This document shows, piece after piece, positions 8,018 to 16,918 of a DNA stretch of 64,000 nt. The stretch is taken from NCBI GenBank assembly GCA_046760785.1, contig JBHIET010000004.1:15137-79136 (forward strand), written 5' to 3'. Every line of letters begins with the position of its first letter. The first letter of the stretch is position 1. The notes beneath the pieces are model-generated. The model was not told the DNA's origin. It did not search any database and saw only the letters and a program-made list of their open reading frames with translations. The translations under genes and the position numbers were made by a program. Source of the DNA: JBHIET01 sp046760785 (lineage in GTDB: Bacteria; Chloroflexota; Anaerolineae; B4-G1).

Positions 8018-8440
8018 GTGAGGTATGAGGAGTGGGAGGAGGGAGTTCACGAACGGGTGAAGAAGGAGCCGGTGTGGGAGTTTCTGGGGTATCGCAAGGC
8101 GTTGTTTTTCTATGACCTGGTGTGGGAAGACTGCGAGCGGTTGATGCGCGACAAGCGTGGGCGTGCCATCGCGGAACAGTTGATCCGCAGCGCGGGCTCC
8201 ATCAGCGCCAACGTTGAGGAGGGACACGGACGCGGTTACGGCAAACAGCGCAATTGGTTCTTCACGGTGTCCATTGGTTCTGCGCGTGAGAGCAAGGGCT
8301 GGTACTGGCGCGCCAGACACCTTCTATCGTCGGAGGTGTTGGATCATCGCCTGGCCCTGGCCGACGAAGTGATTGCCCTTCTGATCCACGAACTCAACCG
8401 CCAACGCAATCGCCGATTCGCCGACTCGCCGACTTGCTGA
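8018..8440 (+). CDS. Four-helix-bundle protein (23S rRNA intervening-sequence protein family), copy 1
   Basis: About 140 residues, helical, with the SxGSISANVEEGHGRG signature of the S23/IVP four-helix-bundle family, whose members are encoded inside rRNA intervening sequences and at many other loci; function is unresolved. GTG 8018 lies six bases after GAGGAGG. GTG 8012, overlapping the upstream stop, is less likely. It separates the 2Fe-2S and Mo subunits of one enzyme, and both sides carry complementary low-complexity repeats. It is a paralogue of the gene at 60815 (both start with YEEW and share the central signature). Confidence 0.85.
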   Translation: MRYEEWEEGVHERVKKEPVWEFLGYRKALFFYDLVWEDCERLMRDKRGRAIAEQLIRSAGSISANVEEGHGRGYGKQRNWFFTVSIGSARESKGWYWRARHLLSSEVLDHRLALADEVIALLIHELNRQRNRRFADSPTC

Positions 8441-8459
8441 CTCGCTCTCTCGCTGACTC
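8411..8459 (+). repeat. Right low-complexity repeat of four-helix-bundle cassette 1
   Basis: CGCCGACTCGCCGACTTGCT-type units overlapping the gene's last codons. They are inverted relative to the left flank and encode the extended tail RRFADSPTC. Confidence 0.65.
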
Positions 8460-8480
8460 ATCCAGGAGGTACACGCTATT

Positions 8481-10829
8481 ATGAAGTACACAGCAAAACC
8501 ACTTCCCCCCGTGGAGCTGCCCGAACTGCGCCAGGTAGGCAGGCCGCTGCGCCGCGTGGACGCGCTGGGCAAGGCCGTAGGCGCTACCGTTTATGCTGGC
8601 GATTTTACGATGCCGAACATGCTCCACGCCAGGGTGTTTCGCAGCAGCGAGCCCTCGGCCCGCATAAAGCGGTTGGACGTGAGCAAGGCGCGCGAGTTGC
8701 CAGGTGTCGTCTGCGTGTTGACGGCCGATGACCTGCCGAATGGCAAGCTGACCACCGATATGCCCGGCCAGACCGGGCGGGAACGACGTAAGGGGTCGGA
8801 TGTGACGGTGCTGGCCGCAGACAGAGTGCGCTTTGAAGGTGAGCCTATTGCGCTGGTGGCGGCCGAGACGTTAGACATCGCGGAGCGGGCGCTGGAGTTG
8901 ATCGAGGTGGAGTACGAGAAGCTGCTGGGTGTGTTCGATCCTGAAGAGGCGCTCAAACCCGGCGCACCGGTGGTCTATGAGCCAGACAACGTCGTGGCCC
9001 GCTGGAAGATTCGCAAGGGGGATGTGGAGGCGGGGATGGCTGCGGCGGACCTGATCGTGGAGAACGCGTTCCGTATGCCCTTCGTCGAACACGCCTACCT
9101 GGAACCGGAGGCCGGTGTGGCCTGGGTGGACGAGCAGGGCGTGATCAACATCCGCGTCTGCACGCAGGTCGTCGAGCACTTTCGTGGCGTCGCCAGGGCC
9201 GTGGGCGTCCCACAGAACAAGATCCGCGTTCGGGGCACCCTGGTCGGCGGCGGCTTCGGAGGCAAGGAGGACATCACGGTCGAGATTTTTTTGGCATTGT
9301 TGGCCAAGCACACGCAGCGTCCCGTGCGATTGGTGTACACGCGTGAGGAGTCCTTCGTTGCTCAATCGAAGCGCCACCCTTTCATCATCACCCATCGCAC
9401 CGGGGTCAGGAAAAACGGCCGCATCACCGCAGCCGAGATCGAGATGATCGCCGACTCCGGGGCCTACCCTTACTTAAGCCCCTACGTGCTACTCTATGCC
9501 ACGATTATGGCCAGCGGCCCCTACCGCATAGACAATCTCCACGTGGACAGTGTGGTGGCCGCCACCAACAATCCGTTCACCAGCGCCTTCCGTGGCTTCG
9601 GTGGCCCCCAGGCCTGCATTGCCTACGAGCAGCAGATGGACGAGATCGCCAAAGCGCTGGATATGGACCCGCTGGAGGTGCGGCGCGTCAACTATCTCAA
9701 GACGGGCGAGCGGAACGGTACCGGTCAGGTCATCAGGAGCGCCGTCTGGCTGGAGGAATCGGCCACGCGGGCGCTGGAGGCGTTGGGCGAAAAGACGCCC
9801 CCTTCGGCCTTGCTCAGGGCAGGCGATCACGGCCCGATCAGGGTGGGATGGGGCTTTGCCTCCTACTTCCAGAGCTATGGTCGTATCACCTGGTTCCACG
9901 ACACCTCCCGCGCCTGGGTCGGCGTCGAGATGGATGGCACCGTGGTGATTCGTTGCGGCGCACCCGACCTGGGGGCCGGACAGATCAACAGCCTGTGCCA
10001 GATTGCCTCCGAGTTATTGGGGGTACCGCTGGAGGATGTGACCATCCACAGCACGGACTCGGCAGTGACGCCACTGGCAGGCACTTCTACCGCCACGCGT
10101 CAGCTCTATATGTCGGGCAGTGCCGTTTTCCAGGCCGCAAGCAGGGTGCGTGAAGTGTTACTCGAGCGTGCGTCCAGGCACTTTGAGGAAGTGCCGGATA
10201 ACCTGGATCTGCTGGACGGCAAGGTATTTGTCAGGAGCAACCCGGAGAACTCGCTTCCGCTGAAGGAGCTGATCGCCCGGTGTGCTGCCGAAGGACTGCC
10301 GCTCCACGATTTGGCCCAGTTCAACGCTCCCTTCACCGACGGCATTGACCCGGAGACCGGCCAGGGAGACGTGTTCCCCGATTTTACTTTCGGCACGCAG
10401 GCGGTCGAGGTCGCGGTAGACACAGAGACGGGCGAGGTCACGGTGCTCAAGTCCGTCGCCTGCCACGACGTGGGCCGGGCCATCAACCCTGTTGCCGTCG
10501 TTGGGCAGATCGCGGGCGGCAGCGCCCAGGGATTGGGTTATGCGCTGATGGAGGAATATGTGGTCGAGGAGGGAGTGACCAAGACCCCGTCGCTTGCTGA
10601 GTACCTGATTCCCACGTCGCTTGATTTCCCCACCACCAAGGTGATCATCCTGGAATCGGGGTCGGGCGTGGGGCCGTTCGGCGCCAAGGGCATCGGCGAG
10701 CCGGCGCTCACGCCGGCCCCGGCGGCGGTCGCCAATGCCGTTGCCAACGCTATCGGTGTACGCATCTATGACCTGCCGCTGACGCCGGAGCGGGTGCTGG
10801 CGGCGTTGGATCGGGCCGAGAGGGATTGA
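8481..10829 (+). CDS. Xanthine dehydrogenase family protein, molybdopterin-binding subunit (set 2)
   Basis: 782-residue Mo-subunit. Unlike set 1 it has canonical active-site motifs: GGGFGGKED from G256, AFRGFGGPQ with the substrate-positioning Arg, and GIGEPALTP with catalytic Glu740. It completes the FAD/2Fe-2S/Mo heterotrimer begun at 6632. The following hydantoinase suggests purine or related N-heterocycle degradation, but substrate specificity cannot be read from these motifs. AGGAGG at 8463-8468 precedes the ATG. Confidence 0.93.
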   Translation: MKYTAKPLPPVELPELRQVGRPLRRVDALGKAVGATVYAGDFTMPNMLHARVFRSSEPSARIKRLDVSKARELPGVVCVLTADDLPNGKLTTDMPGQTGRERRKGSDVTVLAADRVRFEGEPIALVAAETLDIAERALELIEVEYEKLLGVFDPEEALKPGAPVVYEPDNVVARWKIRKGDVEAGMAAADLIVENAFRMPFVEHAYLEPEAGVAWVDEQGVINIRVCTQVVEHFRGVARAVGVPQNKIRVRGTLVGGGFGGKEDITVEIFLALLAKHTQRPVRLVYTREESFVAQSKRHPFIITHRTGVRKNGRITAAEIEMIADSGAYPYLSPYVLLYATIMASGPYRIDNLHVDSVVAATNNPFTSAFRGFGGPQACIAYEQQMDEIAKALDMDPLEVRRVNYLKTGERNGTGQVIRSAVWLEESATRALEALGEKTPPSALLRAGDHGPIRVGWGFASYFQSYGRITWFHDTSRAWVGVEMDGTVVIRCGAPDLGAGQINSLCQIASELLGVPLEDVTIHSTDSAVTPLAGTSTATRQLYMSGSAVFQAASRVREVLLERASRHFEEVPDNLDLLDGKVFVRSNPENSLPLKELIARCAAEGLPLHDLAQFNAPFTDGIDPETGQGDVFPDFTFGTQAVEVAVDTETGEVTVLKSVACHDVGRAINPVAVVGQIAGGSAQGLGYALMEEYVVEEGVTKTPSLAEYLIPTSLDFPTTKVIILESGSGVGPFGAKGIGEPALTPAPAAVANAVANAIGVRIYDLPLTPERVLAALDRAERD

Positions 10830-10929
10830 AGATTGTGGGTTAGTGGTGCTCGTGCCGGGCTTGCCCTCTACTGCTTTGAGGCGTAGATTACGTGTCTGGC
10901 GCGAGCATCTGCACGATGGGAGAGCGTGA

Positions 10930-12321
10930 ATGCCAGAGAAGAAATTTGATCTGCTATTAACCGGAGGCACGGTCGTCATCGGTGAGGGGATGCGCCGTGC
11001 CGACGTGGGCGTGCGGGGCGAGGTGATTGCCGCCGTTGAGCCTGACCTTCCCTGCGAAGGGGCCAGGGAAGTGATAGATGTCACCGGCAAGTACGTCTTC
11101 CCCGGCATCATCGACGTGCACGTTCACCCGGTTTACCTGGACAGTGTGGAGGACTGCTCGCGCGTCGCCGCCTACGGTGGTACGACCACGCTGCTGTACT
11201 ACGCCTACGCTCGTACCGGGGATAGCCTGGTGCAAAAGGTCGAGGAGATGCTGGAGGACGGGCTGGCCCACTCCCTGCTCGACTTCGGTCTACACGGGGG
11301 GATGTTCGAGGCCCCCAGGCAATTGCAGGACATCCCCAAAGTGTTCGAGATGGGTGTCCGCACCTTCAAGTTCTTCATGCCCTACATCAAGCAGGGATGG
11401 ACGACGGACGATTACCACCTGATCAAAGCGATGGACATGCTGGCGGATCTGGGCGGTATGGCGATGGTGCATGCCGAGAACGGCGGTGCCATTGACTATT
11501 TGGAGGACAAATACCTCACGGGGCCTGATGCCTCGGCTAAGTATTTCAACGCTACCCGCCCGGCGGCGATGGAGGAGGAGGCTATCTTTCGAGCAATTCG
11601 CATGGCCGAGGTGATGGCGTGCCCTTTGTACATAGCGCATAACACGACCGCCCGCGCGATGCGCCACATCCGTGAGGCTCAAGTGGCCGGCCTCCCGGTG
11701 TATGCTGAGACCTGCCCCCAATACCTCACGCTGACCAAGGAGATCATTGAGGAGCGGGGCGCACTGGCCAAGATCGGCCCGCCCATCCGCACCGCCGCAG
11801 ACCGGGCCGCACTGTGGGACGCGCTGGCCGAAGGCATCATCCAGGTAGTCGCTACGGACCACGCGCCCAAACACAAGGACGTGGACGGCGACTTCCTGGA
11901 GCAGCCTTTCGGCTCTCCTCAGATCGAGACGCTGCTGCCGCTGGTCTACGACGGCGGCGTGAACACCGGGCGCATCAGCGTCGTGCGGCTGGTGCAGGTG
12001 CTGTGCGAGAACCCCGCGCGCATCTTCGGCCTCTATCCGAAGAAGGGCACCATCGGAGTCGGCTCCGACGCTGACCTGGTGGTCTTCGACCCGAACCGCG
12101 AGTTCACCATCCGCGCGGAGAACCAGCACAGCAATGCCGGGTATACGCTCTACGAGGGGCGCACGGTGCTGGGCTGGCCGGAGATGTCCTTCCAGCGCGG
12201 GCACCCCGTCCTGACTTCGGCGAGCTCAGTCGAGCCGTGGCAGGGGGAGATCGTGGCCGGGCCGGGCCGAGGGCAATTCCTGCCCACGCTCGAATCACAA
12301 ATGGAACCGATCACCACGTAA
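10930..12321 (+). CDS. Dihydropyrimidinase / hydantoinase family amidohydrolase
   Basis: 463-residue cyclic-amide hydrolase that opens dihydropyrimidine or hydantoin rings. The urease-superfamily metal site is complete: DVHVHP near residue 62, the lysine in TFKFFMPY that is normally carboxylated, later His residues (VHAENG, IAHNTT) and the Asp in VATDHAP. Residues about 428-436 (LTSASSVEP) are coded by a CTTCGGCGAGCTCAGTCGAG segment, a dispersed repeat seen intergenically near 36730, so the C-terminus is probably altered. Its place after the XDH genes suggests heterocycle catabolism. Allantoinase and dihydroorotase are less likely alternatives. Confidence 0.88.
   Translation: MPEKKFDLLLTGGTVVIGEGMRRADVGVRGEVIAAVEPDLPCEGAREVIDVTGKYVFPGIIDVHVHPVYLDSVEDCSRVAAYGGTTTLLYYAYARTGDSLVQKVEEMLEDGLAHSLLDFGLHGGMFEAPRQLQDIPKVFEMGVRTFKFFMPYIKQGWTTDDYHLIKAMDMLADLGGMAMVHAENGGAIDYLEDKYLTGPDASAKYFNATRPAAMEEEAIFRAIRMAEVMACPLYIAHNTTARAMRHIREAQVAGLPVYAETCPQYLTLTKEIIEERGALAKIGPPIRTAADRAALWDALAEGIIQVVATDHAPKHKDVDGDFLEQPFGSPQIETLLPLVYDGGVNTGRISVVRLVQVLCENPARIFGLYPKKGTIGVGSDADLVVFDPNREFTIRAENQHSNAGYTLYEGRTVLGWPEMSFQRGHPVLTSASSVEPWQGEIVAGPGRGQFLPTLESQMEPITT
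12214..12241 (+). repeat. In-frame copy of the dispersed CTCAG repeat in the hydantoinase gene
   Basis: CTGACTTCGGCGAGCTCAGT followed by CGAGCCG matches, with one base difference, the intergenic copy at about 36729-36756. Here it is translated near the protein C-terminus. Confidence 0.7.
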
Positions 12322-12366
12322 CGAGCGTTCTGCGCACTACGCTTCACGTCTTATGAGAGGTGCGGA

Positions 12367-14265
12367 TTGGAAAAGAAGATAGTGACCGGAAATGAGGCGC
12401 TTGTCCTGGGCGCACTGCGAGCCGGGGTCAAAGTCGCCACCGGCTATCCGGGCACGCCGTCGTCTGGGGCGCTGGGCAGCCTTCTGACGATGGACCTGAA
12501 TGATGGCCGGCACGTGGAGTGGAGCACCAACGAAAAAGTCGCCTTCGAGATCGCCGCAGGCGCAGCCTGGGCCGGGCAGCGGGCGCTGTGTACGATGAAG
12601 ATGTCCGGGCTGAACGTGGCCGCCGACTCTGTGTTTTCCATCGCCTATTCGGGCGTGAACGGCGGTCTGGTGATCTACGTGGCCGACGATTCGGGCGTCA
12701 GCGCCGGCATGTGCGAGCAGGACTCGCGCCTTTACGCCGCAATGTTCGACCTGCCGATGCTGGAGCCCGCGTCGGTGGCGGAGACGTACAAGCTGACGCA
12801 AACCGCCTTCGAGCTATCCGAGTGGACAGGCAGCCCGGTATTCGTCCGGCTGGTGACGGCCATCGCCAACGCTCACGCCCCGGTGGAGATCGAGGAGCCG
12901 CTGCCTCCCGTCGAGCGGGAAGTGATCCTGGAGCGAGACATCACCAAATATACCAAAGCCGGCGCCGCCATCTGCATGAACCAGCACCGTGATGTGATCG
13001 CCCGCCTGGAGAAAGCGGGCCAGATCATCGGCGAGATGGGGTTGAATGAACTGCACTTGGCCTCCCCCACACCCCCCCGCAAGCGGGGGGGGCTCGGCAT
13101 CGTCGCCTCGGGGGTGGCGGCTTCCTACCTGGAGGAGGGATTCGAGATCGCAGCGGAACACTGGGGAAGAAACCGGGTTTTTTCAGAAAACCTGGTTTCT
13201 GTGCTGCGTGTCGTTGCCCCCAGCCCGTTCCCGGCGGTGGAGGTGCAGGCTCTGCTTCGCCACTGCGGCACTATATTGGTCCTGGAAGAACTGGAGCCGC
13301 ACCTGGAAAGAAACATCTACGTCGAGGCCCGCAAGCTCGGTTTCGAGGGCCGGATCATCGGCAAGCTGGACGGCACCTTCAGCCGGGTCGGCGAGTACGG
13401 CGCGAAGCAAGTGGTGCGAGGCATCGGCGCTGCGTTGGCTTTAGCGATCCCCGACGGCCTGTTCCGAGGGGTTGAGGCAGAAGGGCTGGCGGCGGCTCGT
13501 CCCATCACGGTGTGTGCCGGTTGTCCCCACCGGGGAACGTTTATGGCGGTCAACCAGGCCCTCAAGAAGCTGAAGCTCAAGAAGGACGAGGTGATGGTGA
13601 CGGGGGACATCGGCTGCACCATCCTGGGGATGAATCCACCTTTCCACACCGTTTGGAGCGAGGTCTCGATGGGCGCGAGCGTCAGCCTGGCACAGGGGTA
13701 CGTCTACGCAGGCATTGAGACGCCGGTCATCGCCACCATCGGGGATTCTACCTTCTTCCACGCCGGCATTCCGGGGCTGATCAACGCCATTCAACATCAG
13801 GTTCCGATGACGTTGATCGTCATGGACAACGGCTGGACCAGCATGACGGGGATGCAGGTGAACCCCGGCACGGACGAGGCCTTCCAGCCGCCAGGCAGCC
13901 GCAGAGTAGACATCGCCAGGCTTATCCCGGCCCTGGGGGTGGAACACTTCTTCGTCATTGATCCCTTCGAGCTGGACGAGTCCGTGGCAGTCATCCAGAA
14001 ATGCCTGACGCTGCCCGGGGTCAAGGTAGTGCTCTCGCGCCAGGAGTGCGCGATCCAGGCCCAGCGGCGCGGGCTCAAGGCAGGGAAAGTCCAGGTGGTG
14101 CCCGACAATTGCACGCTGTGCAGGCGGTGCATCAATATCACCGGCTGTCCGGCCATCACTCTGGGAGAGGAGACCATCGCCATTGACCCTGCCCTGTGCT
14201 ACGGTTGTGGCTTATGTGCCCAGGTCTGCAAATTCGAGGCCATAGAGAGCGAGGGGGTGAAATGA
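12367..14265 (+). CDS. iorA: Indolepyruvate:ferredoxin oxidoreductase, alpha subunit
   Basis: Oxidatively decarboxylates aryl-pyruvates from aromatic amino acids to aryl-acetyl-CoA, reducing ferredoxin. The order is IOR-typical: N-terminal TPP/pyrimidine-binding domain (GYPGTPSSGAL), a middle domain, the TPP-pyrophosphate domain (CAGCPHRGTF, GDIGCTILG, MDNGWTSMTG), and a C-terminal 2x4Fe-4S ferredoxin domain (CTLCRRC and CYGCGLC). The TTG start lies seven bases after GAGAGG. Two palindromic repeats are read in frame in the middle domain (13072-13092, 13168-13200), giving SPTPPRKRGG and GRNRVFSENLVS, so the linker may be extended. Confidence 0.93.
   Translation: MEKKIVTGNEALVLGALRAGVKVATGYPGTPSSGALGSLLTMDLNDGRHVEWSTNEKVAFEIAAGAAWAGQRALCTMKMSGLNVAADSVFSIAYSGVNGGLVIYVADDSGVSAGMCEQDSRLYAAMFDLPMLEPASVAETYKLTQTAFELSEWTGSPVFVRLVTAIANAHAPVEIEEPLPPVEREVILERDITKYTKAGAAICMNQHRDVIARLEKAGQIIGEMGLNELHLASPTPPRKRGGLGIVASGVAASYLEEGFEIAAEHWGRNRVFSENLVSVLRVVAPSPFPAVEVQALLRHCGTILVLEELEPHLERNIYVEARKLGFEGRIIGKLDGTFSRVGEYGAKQVVRGIGAALALAIPDGLFRGVEAEGLAAARPITVCAGCPHRGTFMAVNQALKKLKLKKDEVMVTGDIGCTILGMNPPFHTVWSEVSMGASVSLAQGYVYAGIETPVIATIGDSTFFHAGIPGLINAIQHQVPMTLIVMDNGWTSMTGMQVNPGTDEAFQPPGSRRVDIARLIPALGVEHFFVIDPFELDESVAVIQKCLTLPGVKVVLSRQECAIQAQRRGLKAGKVQVVPDNCTLCRRCINITGCPAITLGEETIAIDPALCYGCGLCAQVCKFEAIESEGVK
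13072..13092. repeat. C7/G8 hairpin repeat inside iorA
   Basis: CCCCCCCG, loop CAAG, CGGGGGGG forms a perfect 8-bp stem read in frame as PPRKRGG in iorA. It is the type of short GC-palindrome normally found between genes. Confidence 0.65.
13168..13200. repeat. 33-bp palindromic element (AGAAACC...GGTTTCT), copy 1, inside iorA
   Basis: The arms AGAAACCGGGTTTT and AAAACCTGGTTTCT are reverse complements apart from one wobble position. The element is translated as part of IorA. Related copies are at 16200-16234 (in frame) and 35222-35254 (intergenic). Confidence 0.75.
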
Positions 14266-14879
14266 ACCACGCAACACACAATATGCGGTACAATGTCTAC
14301 CTCGTCGGCGTCGGCGGCCAGGGCGTCCTGACCATGGGCGACCTCATCACCAAGGCGGCCACTCGTCAGGAGATTCCGGCCAGTTTCTACCCGACGAAGG
14401 GTATGGCCCAGCGAGGGGGATTTGTCAAGGTTCAACTCCGGCTGGGACGGCAGCCGGTCGGTCCGAACATCCCGGAGAGGGGGGCCGACCTGGTGATCGC
14501 GATGGAGGTATCAGAGGCGCTCAAGGCGGTGCGCTTCATCAAGCCCGGCGGGGACTTTCTTCTCTTCGGTCACGTCTGGGCGCCGACGGCGGTGATGCTG
14601 GGCAAGGCGGACTACCCCACGCTGGATCAGGTGAAGCAGCAGGTGCAAGAGGCAGGAGGCAGGATGCATTACCTTGACCCCGACGATCTGCCTCTGTATG
14701 AAGGTGCGCTTGTCCCGGCCAACGTCTTTGTGTTAGGCGCAGCCATCGGACGCACAGGGCTTGGGGAAGTGCTGGATTCATCCGACGTGGAGCGTGTCGT
14801 GGAAAGCCGATGGAAGAAAGGCGCGGAGCGCAACGGTTTTGCGTTCCGGGCGGGGGTGGAGGCTACGGTGACGCAATGA
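14262..14879 (+). CDS. iorB: Indolepyruvate:ferredoxin oxidoreductase, beta subunit
   Basis: 205-residue gamma-type 2-oxoacid:ferredoxin oxidoreductase domain, the partner of IorA. The YLVGVGGQGVLTMGDLI N-terminus and the TKGMAQRGG motif are typical of IorB. The start overlaps the iorA stop (ATGA) with an upstream GAGGGGG, implying translational coupling. The next gene again overlaps by ATGA, so the oxidoreductase and the acyl-CoA synthetase are made together. Confidence 0.93.
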   Translation: MNHATHNMRYNVYLVGVGGQGVLTMGDLITKAATRQEIPASFYPTKGMAQRGGFVKVQLRLGRQPVGPNIPERGADLVIAMEVSEALKAVRFIKPGGDFLLFGHVWAPTAVMLGKADYPTLDQVKQQVQEAGGRMHYLDPDDLPLYEGALVPANVFVLGAAIGRTGLGEVLDSSDVERVVESRWKKGAERNGFAFRAGVEATVTQ

Positions 14880-16918
14880 GCGTCCAAAGCCTCTTCTATC
14901 CCCGAGGTGTCGCCGTCGTCGGTTCCACCTCCGAAGGCAAACTCGGCCGGGAGTTGATTCGCAAGATCGTGGACGGCAGCTACCAGAACGTCTTCGCGGT
15001 CAACCCCAGGGCGCGGGGAGTCTTCTCTATACCAGGCTACGACGCAGTAACCAAGATCGAGCAGCCGGTGGATCTGGCCATCATCGTGTCGCCTCCTCAG
15101 ACGGTGGTGGACGTGCTGGAGGACTGTGGCCGGGCCGGCGTCAAGGCCGTGGCGATCATCACGGCGGGATTCTCCGAGGTTGGCAATAAGGCAGGCGAGA
15201 TCGAGGTCAAGCGAGTGGCCGAGCAATGCGGTATCCGGTTCATCGGCCCCAACTGCGCTGGCCTCCTGAACACCAGCCACCACCTGTTCCCAACACTGGA
15301 GAGCAGGCCGCCCGCTGGGGGAGTATCTGTCGTCGCCCAGAGTGGCGCTGTGGGGGGCGTCGTTATGGCCTGGGCGAAGGAGTTCGGGCTGGGCATCTCC
15401 AAGTTCGTGAGCTACGGCAACGGTGCCGACCTGAACGAGATTGACTTCCTGCGATACCTGGCCGACGATGCCGAGACCCGGGTGGTAGCGCTGTACATCG
15501 AAAGCACGTCCGGCGGGCGGGAGTTTATGCAGGCGGTGCAGGAGTGTGCTGCTCGCAAACCCGTGGTGGTCATCAAGGCAGGCCGCACCACATCGGGGCG
15601 GCGAGCAACGCTCTCGCACACCGGCTCGATGGCCGGTGCAGATGCTGTTTACGACGCAGCCTTGCGGCAGTGCGGCGCGATTCGAGTGCACACCATTGAG
15701 GAACTGTTCGATCTCTGTAAAGGCTTCCTCTCCGTGCCATCCTTGCAGGGGCACCGGGTCGCCATCGTGACCAACTCGGGTGGCCCCGGCGTGTTGGCCG
15801 CTGACTGGGCCGAGGATGTCGGCCTGGAGGTGGCCGAGCCCAGCCCTGCGGTGAAAGAGAAGCTCTCCCAGTTCTTGCCCGCTCATTGTGCGTTCAAGAA
15901 TCCCATTGATCTGACAGTGGAGGGGACGGAGGATGAGTACCGGGAGACGTTGTTGGCCGTGCTACAGGAGTACGACGCGGCCCTGGCCTTGAACGTCGCC
16001 ACACCCTACCTCGACTCTGTATCCCTGGCGCGGGGGGTGTGTGACGCTGCAGACCAGAGTGGCAAGCCCATTGTGGCCGCCTTCTTGCCCAGACAGATTG
16101 TGGCTGAGGCGATCACCTGTCTGCAGGAGCACGGCATCCCCAACTTCGCCACCGGCGAACGGGCCGTGACGACGCTGGCGAGGATGGTCGCATACGAGCA
16201 GAAACCAGGCTTTTCAGAAAGCCTCCGGTTTCCTGGCGAGCAAAAGAGGCTGCCTGGTGAGGGGCAGATGCTGGAACCGGAGGCGATGGCCTGGCTGCGG
16301 GAGAACGGTATCCCGGTGCCCGAATTCTGCTTTGCAGCTACTCAAGAAGAGGCGGTGCAGGGGTGTGGCGAGATCGACTACCCCGTGGTGATGAAAGTGG
16401 TTTCGCCGGACATCTTGCACAAGTCGGACTGGGGTGGAGTAATCCTGGACATCCGCGACGACGAGGCGGCCCTGGACGCTTTCGAGACGATTCGGCGGGC
16501 CGCCGAGGGCAAGGACTTCCGGGGTGTGGTCATTTACCCGATGATCCGGGACGCTCAGGAGGTACTGCTGGGATTGTCGCGCGATCCCCAGTTCGGGCCC
16601 GTGGTCGCCTTTGGGCTGGGCGGTGTCTACACCGAGACTTGGCATGACGTCTCTCTGCGAGTGGCTCCTATAGACCGCGTCGAGGCTGAGCGTATGATCC
16701 GGGAGATTAAATCTTTCCCACTGCTTCAGGGAGTCAGAGGGCAGGAACCCTGCGACCTGGACGCCCTGGCAGACGTTCTGGTCAGCTTCTCCCGGCTTCC
16801 CTTCCTCTACCCCGAGATCGGCGAGATAGACCTGAACCCGGTCTTCCTGTTTTCGAAGGGATTGGTAGTAGGAGACGTTCGGGTGATACGTCAAACAAAG
16901 GAGAAAACAAACTCATGA
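14876..16918 (+). CDS. ADP-forming acetyl/acyl-CoA synthetase (alpha-beta fusion)
   Basis: 680-residue NDP-forming acyl-CoA synthetase that converts acyl-CoA, ADP and Pi to acid, CoA and ATP. It has the CoA-binding Rossmann part (PRGVAVVGSTSEGKLG), the ligase domain with phospho-histidine His248 in SHTGSMAG, and a C-terminal ATP-grasp half (VMKVVSPDILHKSDWGGV). Next to iorAB it should conserve energy from aryl-acetyl-CoA. Residues 442-453 (QKPGFSESLRFP) between the two halves are coded by a palindromic repeat. An ATGA overlap joins it to iorB, and its stop overlaps the next gene. Confidence 0.92.
   Translation: MSVQSLFYPRGVAVVGSTSEGKLGRELIRKIVDGSYQNVFAVNPRARGVFSIPGYDAVTKIEQPVDLAIIVSPPQTVVDVLEDCGRAGVKAVAIITAGFSEVGNKAGEIEVKRVAEQCGIRFIGPNCAGLLNTSHHLFPTLESRPPAGGVSVVAQSGAVGGVVMAWAKEFGLGISKFVSYGNGADLNEIDFLRYLADDAETRVVALYIESTSGGREFMQAVQECAARKPVVVIKAGRTTSGRRATLSHTGSMAGADAVYDAALRQCGAIRVHTIEELFDLCKGFLSVPSLQGHRVAIVTNSGGPGVLAADWAEDVGLEVAEPSPAVKEKLSQFLPAHCAFKNPIDLTVEGTEDEYRETLLAVLQEYDAALALNVATPYLDSVSLARGVCDAADQSGKPIVAAFLPRQIVAEAITCLQEHGIPNFATGERAVTTLARMVAYEQKPGFSESLRFPGEQKRLPGEGQMLEPEAMAWLRENGIPVPEFCFAATQEEAVQGCGEIDYPVVMKVVSPDILHKSDWGGVILDIRDDEAALDAFETIRRAAEGKDFRGVVIYPMIRDAQEVLLGLSRDPQFGPVVAFGLGGVYTETWHDVSLRVAPIDRVEAERMIREIKSFPLLQGVRGQEPCDLDALADVLVSFSRLPFLYPEIGEIDLNPVFLFSKGLVVGDVRVIRQTKEKTNS
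16200..16234. repeat. Palindromic element, copy 2, in frame inside the acyl-CoA synthetase gene
   Basis: AGAAACCAGGCTTT and the imperfect complement AAAGCCTCCGGTTTCCT flank a short loop. It encodes the linker between the alpha-like and beta-like halves of the synthetase. Confidence 0.65.

Noticed and set aside
14669..15886. 405-residue reverse-strand open frame
   Set aside because: Shadow of the acyl-CoA synthetase gene; no ribosome site or family features.
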